64,000 bases of DNA. Origin: Limanda limanda (Eukaryota; Chordata; Actinopteri; Pleuronectiformes; Pleuronectidae). Below the pieces are notes generated by a model. It had not been told where the DNA came from. It saw only the letters and a program-made list of their open reading frames with translations, and ran no database searches. Location: contig NC_083639.1 of NCBI RefSeq assembly GCF_963576545.1, positions 23,344,118 to 23,408,117 on the forward strand, given 5' to 3'. The position numbers were made by a program, and so were the translations under genes. Below are positions 10,770 to 24,392 of the stretch, one piece after another. Numbering within the stretch: the first letter of the stretch is position 1; each line of letters opens with the position of its first letter.

Positions 10770-11282
10770 ACTTCCTATGTCTCAACTATTTTCCAACACA
10801 GTGAGGTCAGAATGTTCTGGCAGCAAATGTATGTGACTCATAGCATCTCCATTCGCCATTGCTGTCATCCACATTGAGTGTGATTTTGCAGATGCGGCGT
10901 CGAATTTGAGAAACTCTAGGAATGGCAAACTTTCCGTTATCCTTCAGTCTGTCACTTCTTTGTCTGTCACCCTCAAGCTCAAGCCAAGGTCATGCAAGGC
11001 TCATCCCAGGGGTTTGAAAGCAGACACCAGCAAAGAGAGGAACCTCCCAAATGGAAGCAGCATTAGAGATTCTGAACTGCTTGTTGAACAGAAGACAGAG
11101 GTATGTTATGTCGCTTGTTTCTTCTCTTTGTGAGAGATTTGGGACAGTAAGCTATACTTCAGTTTTCACAAAGAGCTCAATGTAACAAATTCCTAACATT
11201 CGGATGTGGCTACTCTAACGAGAAAAACAAATTGGACCCACACGTATTTGTGGGTCAAGCAGAGGTGCTTGGTGACATGTCA

Positions 11283-11355
11283 GTTTCTGTAGTGTAGTGG
11301 TTATCACGTTCGCTTCACACGCGAAAGGTCCCCAGCTCGAAACTGGGCAGAAACA
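11283..11355 (+). tRNA. tRNA-Val (CAC), unit 7
   Basis: Array consensus copy. Confidence 0.97.
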
Positions 11356-11852
11356 TCTTTGTGCGATGATGCTTTAGTCAAACTACTTGGGACCCAACTT
11401 CTGTGTCTCCGTTTGATATACTGGGTTTCAGAGACTGTTGTTCCAAGGATCCATGAAGACAATAACACTTGATGTTTTTCACAGTGAGAGTGTTTTTAAA
11501 GATGTGGTGGCAACATTGAGAAAAAATTGGGATGGCAAGGCTTATTCCAGGGGTTTTGAAAGGAGACACCAGCAAAGAGAAGAACCTCCCAGATGACTAT
11601 TAAGGCCCAGTTGGGTTCAGTATTCATCCCAAATGCAGTATACTCTGAGCATATATGAAATCTTTGCAAATTCAGTGTACACAAAGTCGCCAATGTAAGT
11701 CCTCAGTCCTTTTCAAAATCCAGTTTACTGGAGTAGAAAGCAAGTTCACCAAAAGATTTCTCATCATCCCCCCAACAGAAAGAGTACAATGTATTAAAAG
11801 TCAGAACAGCGCCACCTTTTTTTAGAAATGGCCGAGTTTTGCAGTGAAGCAG

Positions 11853-11924
11853 TCCTCGTTAGTATAGTGGCAAGTATCTCCGCCTGTCACGCGGAAGACC
11901 GGGGTTCGATTCCCCGACGAGGAG
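11853..11924 (+). tRNA. tRNA-Asp (GTC), unit 7
   Basis: Array consensus copy. Confidence 0.97.
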
Positions 11925-12399
11925 TCCATCTTTGTTTTCTACTCAATCTTCACAACAGGGCAAATCAGAAGTAATGCTCCAGTATGCAGCTCTCAAGGTT
12001 AGGGTTTAATCCCATCCCCCGAAACAACTGCCTTCAACCATTAATGTAGTAACAGTGGTACCTGGATCACAACAACCACACACAACCTGCCTGCTCTCTT
12101 TGAGAATGGGTCACATATTGCCACCATCAGATTGAGTCTAAACTGATGTTATTTGCTGGTTGCTTGCATGTAAGGCGTGTACCTCAAAAGTGAATAAGCC
12201 ACGTGGTCACAGCGTACATTGAGCCTTTACCCTATTGGTGACTTCAGTCCAGTTTTGAATCTCTCTTCTGAAATCTCAAAGGACTCCTTGTACCAAATTC
12301 TTATGAATCCGATTTGGCTCTTCTCATAAAAATACTTATGAGACTCGGTGGTTATGGTGTATTTTCCAGTGTCAGGCCAAATGGGATCATGCTACGTCT

Positions 12400-12472
12400 G
12401 TTTCTGTAGTGTAGTGGTTATCACGTTCGCTTAACACGCGAAAGGTCCCCAGCTCGAAACTGGGCAGAAACA
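12400..12472 (+). tRNA. tRNA-Val (AAC), unit 8
   Basis: The gene body is consensus, but the downstream T4 has lost one T. Confidence 0.96.
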
Positions 12473-12984
12473 ACTTCCTATGTCTCAACTATTTCCAACA
12501 CAGTGAGGTCAGAATGTTCTGGCAGAAAATGTATGTGACTCATAGCATCTCCATTCGCCATTGCTGTCATCCACATTGAGTGTGATTTTGCAGATGCGGC
12601 GTCGAATTTGAGAAACTCTAGGAATGGCAAACTTTCCGTTATCTCTCAGTCTGTCACTGCTTTGTCTGTCACCCTCAAGCTCAAGCCAAGGTCATGCAAG
12701 GCTCATCCCAGGGGTTTGAAAGCAGACACCAGCAAAGAGAGGAACCTCCCAAATGGAAGCAGCATTAGAGATTCTGAACTGCTTGTTGAACAGAAGACAG
12801 AGGTATGTTATGTCGCTTGTTTCTTCTCTTTGTGAGAGATTTGGGACAGTAAGCTATACTTCAGTTTTCACAAAGAGCTCAATGTAACAAATTCCTAACA
12901 TTCGGATGTGGCTACTCTAACGAGAAAAACAAATTGGACCCACACGTATTTGTGGGTCAAGCAGAGGTGCTTGGTGACATGTCA

Positions 12985-13058
12985 GTTTCTGTAGTGTAGT
13001 GGTTATCACGTTCGCTTCACACGCGAAAGGTCCCCAGCTCGAAAACTGGGCAGAAACA
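12985..13058 (+). pseudogene. tRNA-Val (CAC), unit 8, T-loop insertion
   Basis: One extra A in the T-arm (TCGAAAACTGG) gives a 74-nt gene with an 8-base T-loop and a shifted B box. This should impair both folding and TFIIIC binding. It is the only indel inside a tRNA gene in units 1-21. Confidence 0.8.
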
Positions 13059-13554
13059 TCTTTGTGCGATGATGCTTTAGTCAAACTACTTGGGACCCAA
13101 CTTCTGTGTCTCCGTTTGATATACTGGGTTTCAGAGACTGTTGTTCCAAGGATCCATGAAGACAATAACACTTGATGTTTTTCACAGTGAGAGTGTTTTT
13201 AAAGATGTGGTGGCAACATTGAGAAAAATTGGGAAGGCAAGGCTTATTCCAGGGGTTTTGAAAGAAGACACCAGCAAAGAGAAGAACCTCCCAGATGACT
13301 ATTAAGGCCCAGTTGGGATCAGTATTCATCCCAAATGCAGTATACTCTGAGCATATATGAAATCTTTGCAAATTCAGTGTACACAAAGTCGCCAATGTAA
13401 GTCCTCAGTCCTTTTCAAAATCCAGTTTACTGGAGTAGAAAGCCAGTTCACCAAAAGATTTCTCATCATCCCCCCAACAGAAAGAGTACAATGTATTAAA
13501 AGTCAGAACAGCGCCACCTTTTTTTAGAAATGGCCGAGTTTTGCAGTGAAGCAG

Positions 13555-13626
13555 TCCTCGTTAGTATAGTGGCAAGTATCTCCGCCTGTCACGCGGAAGA
13601 CCGGGGTTCGATTCCCCGACGAGGAG
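13555..13626 (+). tRNA. tRNA-Asp (GTC), unit 8
   Basis: Array consensus copy. Confidence 0.97.
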
Positions 13627-14101
13627 TCCATCTTTGTTTTCTACTCAATCTTCACAACAGGGCAAATCAGAAGTAATGCTCCAGTATGCAGCTCTCAAGG
13701 TTAGGCTTTAATCCCATCCCCCGAAACAACTGCCTTCAGCCATTAATGTAGTAACAGTGGTACCTGGATCACAACAACCACACACAACCTGCCTGCTCCC
13801 TTTGAGAATGGGTCACATATTGCCACCATCAGATTGAGTCTAAACTGATGTTATTTGCTGGTTGCTTGCATGTAAGGCGTGTACCTCAAAAGTGAATAAG
13901 CCACGTGGTCACAGCTTACATTGAGCCTTTACCCTATTGGTGACTTCAGTCCAGTTTTGAATCTCTCTTCTGAAATCTCAAAGGACTCCTTGTACCAAAT
14001 TCTTATGAATCCGATTTGGCTCTTCTCATAAAAATACTTATGAGACTCGGTGGTTATGGTGTATTTTCCAGTGTCAGGCCAAAGGGTATCATGCTACGTC
14101 T

Positions 14102-14174
14102 GTTTCTGTAGTGTAGTGGTTATCACGTTCGCTTAACACGCGAAAGGTCCCCAGCTCGAAACTGGGCAGAAACA
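14102..14174 (+). tRNA. tRNA-Val (AAC), unit 9
   Basis: Array consensus copy. Confidence 0.97.
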
Positions 14175-14687
14175 ACTTCCTATGTCTCAGCTATTTTCCA
14201 ACACAGTGAGGTCAGAATGTTCTGGCAGAAAATGTATGTGACTCATAGCATCTCCATTCGCCATTGCTGTCATCCACATTGAGTGTGATTTTGCAGATGC
14301 GGCGTCGAATTTGAGAAACTCTAGGAATGGCAAACTTTCCGTTATCTCTCAGTCTGTCACTGCTTTGTCTGTCACCCTCAAGCTCAAGCCAAGGTCATGC
14401 AAGGCTCATCCCAGGGGTTTGAAAGCAGACACCAGCAAAGAGAGGAACCTCCCAAATGGAAGCAGCATTAGAGATTCTGAACTGCTTGTTGAACAGAAGA
14501 CAGAGGTATGTTATGTCGCTTGTTTCTTCTCTTTGTGAGAGATTTGGGACAGTAAGCTATACTTCAGTTTTCACAAAGAGCTCAATGTAACAAATTCCTA
14601 ACATTCGGATGTGGCTACTCTAACGAGAAAAACAAATTGGACCCACACGTATTTGTGGGTCAAGCAGAGGTGCTTGGTGACATGTCA

Positions 14688-14760
14688 GTTTCTGTAGTGT
14701 AGTGGTTATCACGTTCGCTTCACACGCGAAAGGTCCCCAGCTCGAAACTGGGCAGAAACA
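14688..14760 (+). tRNA. tRNA-Val (CAC), unit 9
   Basis: Array consensus copy. Confidence 0.97.
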
Positions 14761-15257
14761 TCTTTGTGCGATGATGCTTTAGTCAAACTACTTGGGACCC
14801 AACTTCTGTGTCTCCGTTTGATATACTGGGTTTCAGAGACTGTTGTTCCAAGGATCCATGAAGACAATAACACTTGATGTTTTTCACAGTGAGAGTGTTT
14901 TTAAAGATGTGGTGGCAACATTGAGAAAAAATTGGGATGGCAAGGCTTATTCCAGGGGTTTTGAAAGGAGACACCAGCAAAGAGAAGAACCTCCCAGATG
15001 ACTATTAAGGCCCAGTTGGGTTCAGTATTCATCCCAAATGCAGTATACTCTGAGCATATATGAAATCTTTGCAAATTCAGTGTACACAAAGTCGCCAATG
15101 TAAGTCCTCAGTCCTTTTCAAAATCCAGTTTACTGGAGTAGAAAGCCAGTTCACCAAAAGATTTCTCATCATCCCCCCAACAGAAAGAGTACAATGTATT
15201 AAAAGTCAGAACAGCGCCACCTTTTTTTAGAAATGGCCGAGTTTTGCAGTGAAGCAG

Positions 15258-15329
15258 TCCTCGTTAGTATAGTGGCAAGTATCTCCGCCTGTCACGCGGA
15301 AGACCGGGGTTCGATTCCCCGACGAGGAG
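15258..15329 (+). tRNA. tRNA-Asp (GTC), unit 9
   Basis: Array consensus copy. Confidence 0.97.
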
Positions 15330-15804
15330 TCCATCTTTGTTTTCTACTCAATCTTCACAACAGGGCAAATCAGAAGTAATGCTCCAGTATGCAGCTCTCA
15401 AGGTTAGGGTTTAATCCCATCCCCCGAAACAACTGCCTTCAACCATTAATGTAGTAACAGTGGTACCTGGATCACAACAACCACACACAACCTGCCTGCT
15501 CTCTTTGAGAATGGGTCACATATTGCCACCATCAGATTGAGTCTAAACTGATGTTATTTGCTGGTTGCTTGCATGTAAGGCGTGTACCTCAAAAGTGAAT
15601 AAGCCACGTGGTCACAGCGTACATTGAGCCTTTACCCTATTGGTGACTTCAGTCCAGTTTTGAATCTCTCTTCTGAAATCTCAAAGGACTCCTTGTACCA
15701 AATTCTTATGAATCCGATTTGGCTCTTCTCATAAAAATACTTATGAGACTCGGTGGTTATGGTGTATTTTCCAGTGTCAGGCCAAAGGGGATCATGCTAC
15801 GTCT

Positions 15805-15877
15805 GTTTCTGTAGTGTAGTGGTTATCACGTTCGCTTAACACGCGAAAGGTCCCCAGCTCGAAACTGGGCAGAAACA
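15805..15877 (+). tRNA. tRNA-Val (AAC), unit 10
   Basis: Array consensus copy. Confidence 0.97.
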
Positions 15878-16390
15878 ACTTCCTATGTCTCAACTATTTT
15901 CCAACACAGTGAGGTCAGAATGTTCTGGCAGCAAATGTATGTGACTCATAGCATCTCCATTCGCCATTGCTGTCATCCACATTGAGTGTGATTTTGCAGA
16001 TGCGGCGTCGAATTTGAGAAACTCTAGGAATGGCAAACTTTCCGTTATCTCTCAGTCTGTCACTTCTTTGTCTGTCACCCTCAAGCTCAAGCCAAGGTCA
16101 TGCAAGGCTCATCCCAGGGGTTTGAAAGCAGACACCAGCAAAGAGAGGAACCTCCCAAATGGAAGCAGCATTAGAGATTCTGAACTGCTTGTTGAACAGA
16201 AGACAGAGGTATGTTATGTCGCTTGTTTCTTCTCTTTGTGAGAGATTTGGGACAGTAAGCTATACTTCAGTTTTCACAAAGAGCTCAATGTAACAAATTC
16301 CTAACATTCGGATGTGGCTACTCTAACGAGAAAAACAAATTGGACCCACACGTATTTGTGGGTCAAGCAGAGGTGCTTGGTGACATGTCA

Positions 16391-16463
16391 GTTTCTGTAG
16401 TGTAGTGGTTATCACGTTCGCTTCACACGCGAAAGGTCCCCAGCTCGAAACTGGGCAGAAACA
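16391..16463 (+). tRNA. tRNA-Val (CAC), unit 10
   Basis: Array consensus copy. The following spacer is of the unit 2/unit 4 type. Confidence 0.97.
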
Positions 16464-16960
16464 TCTTTGTGCGATGATGCTTTAGTCAAACTACTTGGGA
16501 CCCAACTTCTGTGTCTCCGTTTGATATACTGGGTTTCACAGACTGTTGTTCCAAGGATCCATGAAGACAATAACACTTGATGTTTTTCACAGTGAGAGTG
16601 TTTTTAAAGATGTGGTGGCAACATTGAGAAAAAATTGGGATGGCAAGGCTTATTCCAGGGGTTTTGAAAGGAGACACCAGCAAAGAGAAGAACCTCCCAG
16701 ATGACTATTAAGGCCCAGTTGGGTTCAGTATTCATCCCAAATGCAGTATACTCTGAGCATATATGAAATCTTTGCAAATTCAGTGTACACAAAGTCGCCA
16801 ATGTAAGTCCTCAGTCCTTTTCAAAATCCCGTCTACTGGAGTAGAAAGCCAGTTCACCAAAAGATTTCTCATCATCCCCACAACAGAAAGAGTACAATGT
16901 ATTAAAAGTCAGAACAGCGCCACCTTTTTTTAGAAATGGCCGAGTTTTGCAGTGAAGCAG

Positions 16961-17032
16961 TCCTCGTTAGTATAGTGGCAAGTATCTCCGCCTGTCACGC
17001 GGAAGACCGGGGTTCGATTCCCCGACGAGGAG
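16961..17032 (+). tRNA. tRNA-Asp (GTC), unit 10
   Basis: Array consensus copy. Confidence 0.97.
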
Positions 17033-17507
17033 TCCATCTTTGTTTTCTACTCAATCTTCACAACAGGGCAAATCAGAAGTAATGCTCAAGTATGCAGCTC
17101 TCAAGGTTAGGCTTTAATCCCATCCCCCGAAACAACTGCCTTCAACCATTAATGTAGTAACAGTGGTACCTGGATCACAACAACCACACACAACCTGCCT
17201 GCTCTCTTTGAGAATGGGTCACATATTGCCACCATCAGATTGAGTCTAAACTGATGTTATTTGCTGGTTGCTTGCATGTAAGGCGTGTACCTCAAAAGTG
17301 AATAAGCCACGTGGTCACAGCGTACATTGAGCCTTTACCCTATTGGTGACTTCAGTCCAGTTTTGAATCTCTCTTCTGAAATCTCAAAGGACTCCTTGTA
17401 CCAAATTCTTATGAATCCGATTTGGCTCTTCTCATAAAAATACTTATGAGACTCGGTGGTTATGGTGTATTTTCCAGTGTCAGGCCAAAGGGGATCATGC
17501 TACGTCT

Positions 17508-17580
17508 GTTTCTGTAGTGTAGTGGTTATCACGTTCGCTTAACACGCGAAAGGTCCCCAGCTCGAAACTGGGCAGAAACA
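17508..17580 (+). tRNA. tRNA-Val (AAC), unit 11
   Basis: Array consensus copy. Confidence 0.97.
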
Positions 17581-18093
17581 ACTTCCTATGTCTCAACTAT
17601 TTTCCAACACAGTGAGGTCAGAATGTTCTGGCAGAAAATGTATGTGACTCATAGCATCTCCATTCGCCATTGCTGTCATCCACATTGAGTGTGATTTTGC
17701 AGATGCGGCGTCGAATTTGAGAAACTCTAGGAATGGCAAACTTTCCGTTATCTCTCAGTCTGTCACTGCTTTGTCTGTCACCCTCAAGCTCAAGCCAAGG
17801 TCATGCAAGGCTCATCCCAGGGGTTTGAAAGCAGACACCACCAAAGAGAGGAACCTCCCAAATGGAAGCAGCATTAGAGATTCTGAACTGCTTGTTGAAC
17901 AGAAGACAGAGGTATGTTATGTCGCTTGTTTCTTCTCTTTGTGAGAGATTTGGGACAGTAAGCTATACTTCAGTTTTCACAAAGAGCTCAATGTAACAAA
18001 TTCCTAACATTCGGATGTGGCTACTCTAACGAGAAAAACAAATTGGACCCACACGTATTTGTGGGTCAAGCAGAGGTGCTTGGTGACATGTCA

Positions 18094-18166
18094 GTTTCTG
18101 TAGTGTAGTGGTTATCACGTTCGCTTCACACGCGAAAGGTCCCCAGCTCGAAACTGGGCAGAAACA
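18094..18166 (+). tRNA. tRNA-Val (CAC), unit 11
   Basis: Array consensus copy. Confidence 0.97.
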
Positions 18167-18663
18167 TCTTTGTGCGATGATGCTTTAGTCAAACTACTTG
18201 GGACCCAACTTCTGTGTCTCCGTTTGATATACTGGGTTTCAGAGACTGTTGTTCCAAGGATCCATGAAGACAATAACACTTGATGTTTTTCACAGTGAGA
18301 GTGTTTTTAAAGATGTGGTGGCAACATTGAGAAAAAATTGGGATGGCAAGGCTTATTCCAGGGGTTTTGAAAGGAGACACCAGCAAAGAGAATAACCTCC
18401 CAGATGACTATTAAGGCCCAGTTGGGTTCAGTATTCATCCCAAATGCAGTATACTCTGAGCATATATGAAATCTTTGCAAATTCAGTGTACACAAAGTCG
18501 CCAATGTAAGTCCTCAGTCCTTTTCAAAATCCAGTTTACTGGAGTAGAAAGCCAGTTCACCAAAAGATTTCTCATCATCCCCCCAACAGAAAGAGTACAA
18601 TGTATTAAAAGTCAGAACAGCGCCACCTTTTTTTAGAAATGGCCGAGTTTTGCAGTGAAGCAG

Positions 18664-18735
18664 TCCTCGTTAGTATAGTGGCAAGTATCTCCGCCTGTCA
18701 CGCGGAAGACCGGGGTTCGATTCCCCGACGAGGAG
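18664..18735 (+). tRNA. tRNA-Asp (GTC), unit 11
   Basis: Array consensus copy. Confidence 0.97.
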
Positions 18736-19210
18736 TCCATCTTTGTTTTCTACTCAATCTTCACAACAGGGCAAATCAGAAGTAATGCTCCAGTATGCAG
18801 CTCTCAAGGTTAGGGTTTAATCCCATCCCCCGAAACAACTGCCTTCAACCATTAATGTAGTAACAGTGGTACCTGGATCACAACAACCACACACAACCTG
18901 CCTGCTCTCTTTGAGAATGGGTCACATATTGCCACCATCAGATTGAGTCTAAACTGATGTTATTTGCTGGTTGCTTGCATGTAAGGCGTGTACCTCAAAA
19001 GTGAATAAGCCACGTGGTCACAGCGTACATTGAGCCTTTACCCTATTGGTGACTTCAGTCCAGTTTTGAATCTCTCTTCTGAAATCTCAAAGGACTCCTT
19101 GTACCAAATTCTTATGAATCCGATTTGGCTCTTCTCATAAAAATACTTATGAGACTCGGTGGTTATGGTGTATTTTCCAGTGTCAGGCCAAAGGGGATCA
19201 TGCTACGTCT

Positions 19211-19283
19211 GTTTCTGTAGTGTAGTGGTTATCACGTTCGCTTAACACGCGAAAGGTCCCCAGCTCGAAACTGGGCAGAAACA
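19211..19283 (+). tRNA. tRNA-Val (AAC), unit 12
   Basis: Array consensus copy. Confidence 0.97.
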
Positions 19284-19796
19284 ACTTCCTATGTCTCAAC
19301 TATTTTCCAACACAGTGAGGTCAGAATGTTCTGGCAGCAAATGTATGTGACTCATAGCATCTCCATTCGCCATTGCTGTCATCCACATTGAGTGTGATTT
19401 TGCAGATGCGGCGTCGAATTTGAGAAACTCTAGGAATGGCAAACTTTCCGTTATCTCTCAGTCTGTCACTGCTTTGTCTGTCACCCTCAAGCTCAAGCCA
19501 AGGTCATGCAAGGCTCATCCCAGGGGTTTGAAAGCAGACACCACCAAAGAGAGGAACCTCCCAAATGGAAGCAGCATTAGAGATTCTGAACTGCTTGTTG
19601 AACAGAAGACAGAGGTATGTTATGTCGCTTGTTTCTTCTCTTTGTGAGACATTTGGGACAGTAAGCTATACTTCAGTTTTCACAAAGAGCTCAATGTAAC
19701 AAATTCCTAACATTCGGATGTGGCTACTCTAACGAGAAAAACAAATTGGACCCACACGTATTTGTGGGTCAAGCAGAGGTGCTTGGTGACATGTCA

Positions 19797-19869
19797 GTTT
19801 CTGTAGTGTAGTGGTTATCACGTTCGCTTCACACGCGAAAGGTCCCCAGCTCGAAACTGGGCAGAAACA
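19797..19869 (+). tRNA. tRNA-Val (CAC), unit 12
   Basis: Array consensus copy. Confidence 0.97.
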
Positions 19870-20366
19870 TCTTTGTGCGATGATGCTTTAGTCAAACTAC
19901 TTGGGACCCAACTTCTGTGTCTCCGTTTGATATACTGGGTTTCAGAGACTGTTGTTCCAAGGATCCATGAAGACAATAACACTTGATGTTTTTCACAGTG
20001 AGAGTGTTTTTAAAGATGTGGTGGCAACATTGAGAAAAAATTGGGATGGCAAGGCTTATTCCAGGGGTTTTGAAAGGAGACACCAGCAAAGAGAAGAACC
20101 TCCCAGATGACTATTAAGGCCCAGTTGGGTTCAGTATTCATCCCAAATGCAGTATACTCTGAGCATATATGAAATCTTTGCAAATTCAGTGTACACAAAG
20201 TCGCCAATGTAAGTCCTCAGTCCTTTTCAAAATCCAGTTTACTGGAGTAGAAAGCCAGTTCACCAAAAGATTTCTCATCATCCCCCCAACAGAAAGAGTA
20301 CAATGTATTAAAAGTCAGAACAGCGCCACCTTTTTTTAGAAATGGCCGAGTTTTGCAGTGAAGCAG

Positions 20367-20438
20367 TCCTCGTTAGTATAGTGGCAAGTATCTCCGCCTG
20401 TCACGCGGAAGACCGGGGTTCGATTCCCCGACGAGGAG
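20367..20438 (+). tRNA. tRNA-Asp (GTC), unit 12
   Basis: Array consensus copy. Confidence 0.97.
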
Positions 20439-20913
20439 TCCATCTTTGTTTTCTACTCAATCTTCACAACAGGGCAAATCAGAAGTAATGCTCCAGTATG
20501 CAGCTCTCAAGGTTAGGGTTTAATCCCATCCCCCGAAACAACTGCCTTCAACCATTAATGTAGTAACAGTGGTACCTGGATCACAACAACCACACACAAC
20601 CTGCCTGCTCTCTTTGAGAATGGGTCACATATTGCCACCATCAGATTGAGTCTAAACTGATGTTATTTGCTGGTTGCTTGCATGTAAGGCGTGTACCTCA
20701 AAAGTGAATAAGCCACGTGGTCACAGCGTACATTGAGCCTTTACCCTATTGGTGACTTCAGTCCAGTTTTGAATCTCTCTTCTGAAATCTCAAAGGACTC
20801 CTTGTACCAAATTCTTATGAATCCGATTTGGCTCTTCTCATAAAAATACTTATGAGACTCGGTGGTTATGGTGTATTTTCCAGTGTCAGGCCAAAGGGGA
20901 TCATGCTACGTCT

Positions 20914-20986
20914 GTTTCTGTAGTGTAGTGGTTATCACGTTCGCTTAACACGCGAAAGGTCCCCAGCTCGAAACTGGGCAGAAACA
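20914..20986 (+). tRNA. tRNA-Val (AAC), unit 13
   Basis: Array consensus copy. Confidence 0.97.
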
Positions 20987-21499
20987 ACTTCCTATGTCTC
21001 AACTATTTTCCAACACAGTGAGGTCAGAATGTTCTGGCAGAAAATGTATGTGACTCATAGCATCTCCATTCGCCATTGCTGTCATCCACATTGAGTGTGA
21101 TTTTGCAGATGCGGCGTCGAATTTGAGAAACTCTAGGAATGGCAAACTTTCCGTTATCTCTCAGTCTGTCACTGCTTTGTCTGTCACCCTCAAGCTCAAG
21201 CCAAGGTCATGCAAGGCTCATCCCAGGGGTTTGAAAGCAGACACCACCAAAGAGAGGAACCTCCCAAATGGAAGCAGCATTAGAGATTCTGAACTGCTTG
21301 TTGAACAGAAGACAGAGGTATGTTATGTCGCTTGTTTCTTCTCTTTGTGAGAGATTTGGGACAGTAAGCTATACTTCAGTTTTCACAAAGAGCTCAATGT
21401 AACAAATTCCTAACATTCGGATGTGGCTACTCTAACGAGAAAAACAAATTGGACCCACACGTATTTGTGGGTCAAGCAGAGGTGCTTGGTGACATGTCA

Positions 21500-21572
21500 G
21501 TTTCTGTAGTGTAGTGGTTATCACGTTCGCTTCACACGCGAAAGGTCCCCAGCTCGAAACTGGGCAGAAACA
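21500..21572 (+). tRNA. tRNA-Val (CAC), unit 13
   Basis: Array consensus copy. Confidence 0.97.
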
Positions 21573-22069
21573 TCTTTGTGCGATGATGCTTTAGTCAAAC
21601 TACTTGGGACCCAACTTCTGTGTCTCCGTTTGATATACTGGGTTTCAGAGACTGTTGTTCCAAGGATCCATGAAGACAATAACACTTGATGTTTTTCACA
21701 GTGAGAGTGTTTTTAAAGATGTGGTGGCAACATTGAGAAAAAATTGGGATAGCAAGGCTTATTCCAGGGGTTTTGAAAGGAGACACCAGCAAAGAGAAGA
21801 ACCTCCCAGATGACTATTAAGGCCCAGTTGGGTTCAGTATTCATCCCAAATGCAGTATACTCTGAGCATATATGAAATCATTGCAAATTCAGTGTACACA
21901 AAGTCGCCAATGTAAGTCCTCAGTCCTTTTCAAAATCCAGTTTACTGGAGTAGAAAGCCAGTTCACCAAAAGATTTCTCATCATCCCCCCAACAGAAAGA
22001 GTACAATGTATTAAAAGTCAGAACAGCGCCACCTTTTTTTAGAAATGGCCGAGTTTTGCAGTGAAGCAG

Positions 22070-22141
22070 TCCTCGTTAGTATAGTGGCAAGTATCTCCGC
22101 CTGTCACGCGGAAGACCGGGGTTCGATTCCCCGACGAGGAG
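22070..22141 (+). tRNA. tRNA-Asp (GTC), unit 13
   Basis: Array consensus copy. Confidence 0.97.
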
Positions 22142-22616
22142 TCCATCTTTGTTTTCTACTCAATCTTCACAACAGGGCAAATCAGAAGTAATGCTCCAGT
22201 ATGCAGCTCTCAAGGTTAGGGTTTAATCCCATCCCCCGAAACAACTGCCTTCAACCATTAATGTAGTAACAGTGGTACCTGGATCACAACAACCACACAC
22301 AACCTGCCTGCTCTCTTTGAGAATGGGTCACATATTGCCACCATCAGATTGAGTCTAAACTGATGTTATTTGCTGGTTGCTTGCATGTAAGGCGTGTACC
22401 TCAAAAGTGAATAAGCCACGTGGTCACAGCGTACATTGAGCCTTTACCCTATTGGTGACTTCAGTCCAGTTTTGAATCTCTCTTCTGAAATCTCAAAGGA
22501 CTCCTTGTACCAAATTCTTATGAATCCGATTTGGCTCTTCTCATAAAAATACTTATGAGACTCGGTGGTTATGGTGTATTTTCCAGTGTCAGGCCAAAGG
22601 GGATCATGCTACGTCT

Positions 22617-22689
22617 GTTTCTGTAGTGTAGTGGTTATCACGTTCGCTTAACACGCGAAAGGTCCCCAGCTCGAAACTGGGCAGAAACA
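22617..22689 (+). tRNA. tRNA-Val (AAC), unit 14
   Basis: Array consensus copy. Confidence 0.97.
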
Positions 22690-23202
22690 ACTTCCTATGT
22701 CTCAACTATTTTCCAACACAGTGAGGTCAGAATGTTCTGGCAGAAAATGTATGTGACTCATAGCATCTCCATTCGCCATTGCTGTCATCCACATTGAGTG
22801 TGATTTTGCAGATGCGGCGTCGAATTTGAGAAACTCTAGGAATGGCAAACTTTCCGTTATCTCTCAGTCTGTCACTGCTTTGTCTGTCACCCTCAAGCTC
22901 AAGCCAAGGTCATGCAAGGCTCATCCCAGGGGTTTGAAAGCAGACACCACCAAAGAGAGGAACCTCCCAAATGGAAGCAGCATTAGAGATTCTGAACTGC
23001 TTGTTGAACAGAAGACAGAGGTATGTTATGTCGCTTGTTTCTTCTCTTTGTGAGAGATTTGGGACAGTAAGCTATACTTCAGTTTTCACAAAGAGCTCAA
23101 TGTAACAAATTCCTAACATTCGGATGTGGCTACTCTAACGAGAAAAACAAATTGGACCCACACGTATTTGTGGGTCAAGCAGAGGTGCTTGGTGACATGT
23201 CA

Positions 23203-23275
23203 GTTTCTGTAGTGTAGTGGTTATCACGTTCGCTTCACACGCGAAAGGTCCCCAGCTCGAAACTGGGCAGAAACA
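23203..23275 (+). tRNA. tRNA-Val (CAC), unit 14
   Basis: Array consensus copy. Its spacer shares private variants with unit 5. Confidence 0.97.
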
Positions 23276-23772
23276 TCTTTGTGCGATGATGCTTTAGTCA
23301 AACTACTTGGGACCCAACTTCTGTGTCTCCGTTTGATATACTGGGTTTCAGAGACTGTTGTTCCAAGGATCCATGAAGACAATAACACTTGATGTTTTTC
23401 ACAGTGAGAGTGTTTTTAAAGATGTGGTGGCAACATTGAGAAAAAATTGGGATGGCAAGGCTTATTCCAGGGGTTTTGAAAGGAGACACCAGCAAAGAGA
23501 ATAACCTCCCAGATGACTATTAAGGCCCCGTTGGGTTCAGTATTCATCCCAAATGCAGTATACTCTGAGCATATATGAAATCTTTGCAAATTCAGTGTAC
23601 ACAAAGTCGCCAATGTAAGTCCTCAGTCCTTTTCAAAATCCAGTTTACTGGAGTAGAAAGCCAGTTCACCAAAAGATTTCTCATCATCCCCCCAACAGAA
23701 AGAGTACAATGTATTAAAAGTCAGAACAGCGCCACCTTTTTTTAGAAATGGCCGAGTTTTGCAGTGAAGCAG

Positions 23773-23844
23773 TCCTCGTTAGTATAGTGGCAAGTATCTC
23801 CGCCTGTCACGCGGAAGACCGGGGTTCGATTCCCCGACGAGGAG
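23773..23844 (+). tRNA. tRNA-Asp (GTC), unit 14
   Basis: Array consensus copy. Confidence 0.97.
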
Positions 23845-24319
23845 TCCATCTTTGTTTTCTACTCAATCTTCACAACAGGGCAAATCAGAAGTAATGCTCC
23901 AGTATGCAGCTCTCAAGGTTAGGGTTTAATCCCATCCCCCGAAACAACTGCCTTCAACCATTAATGTAGTAACAGTGGTACCTGGATCACAACAACCACA
24001 CACAACCTGCCTGCTCTCTTTGAGAATGGGTCACATATTGCCACCATCAGATTGAGTCTAAACTGATGTTATTTGCTGGTTGCTTGCATGTAAGGCGTGT
24101 ACCTCAAAAGTGAATAAGCCACGTGGTCACAGCGTACATTGAGCCTTTACCCTATTGGTGACTTCAGTCCAGTTTTGAATCTCTCTTCTGAAATCTCAAA
24201 GGACTCCTTGTACCAAATTCTTATGAATCCGATTTGGCTCTTCTCATAAAAATACTTATGAGACTCGGTGGTTATGGTGTATTTTCCAGTGTCAGGCCAA
24301 AGGGGATCATGCTACGTCT

Positions 24320-24392
24320 GTTTCTGTAGTGTAGTGGTTATCACGTTTGCTTAACACGCGAAAGGTCCCCAGCTCGAAACTGGGCAGAAACA
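24320..24392 (+). tRNA. tRNA-Val (AAC), unit 15
   Basis: Carries the same C29-to-T change as unit 6, leaving a T-G wobble at 29-41. Confidence 0.94.
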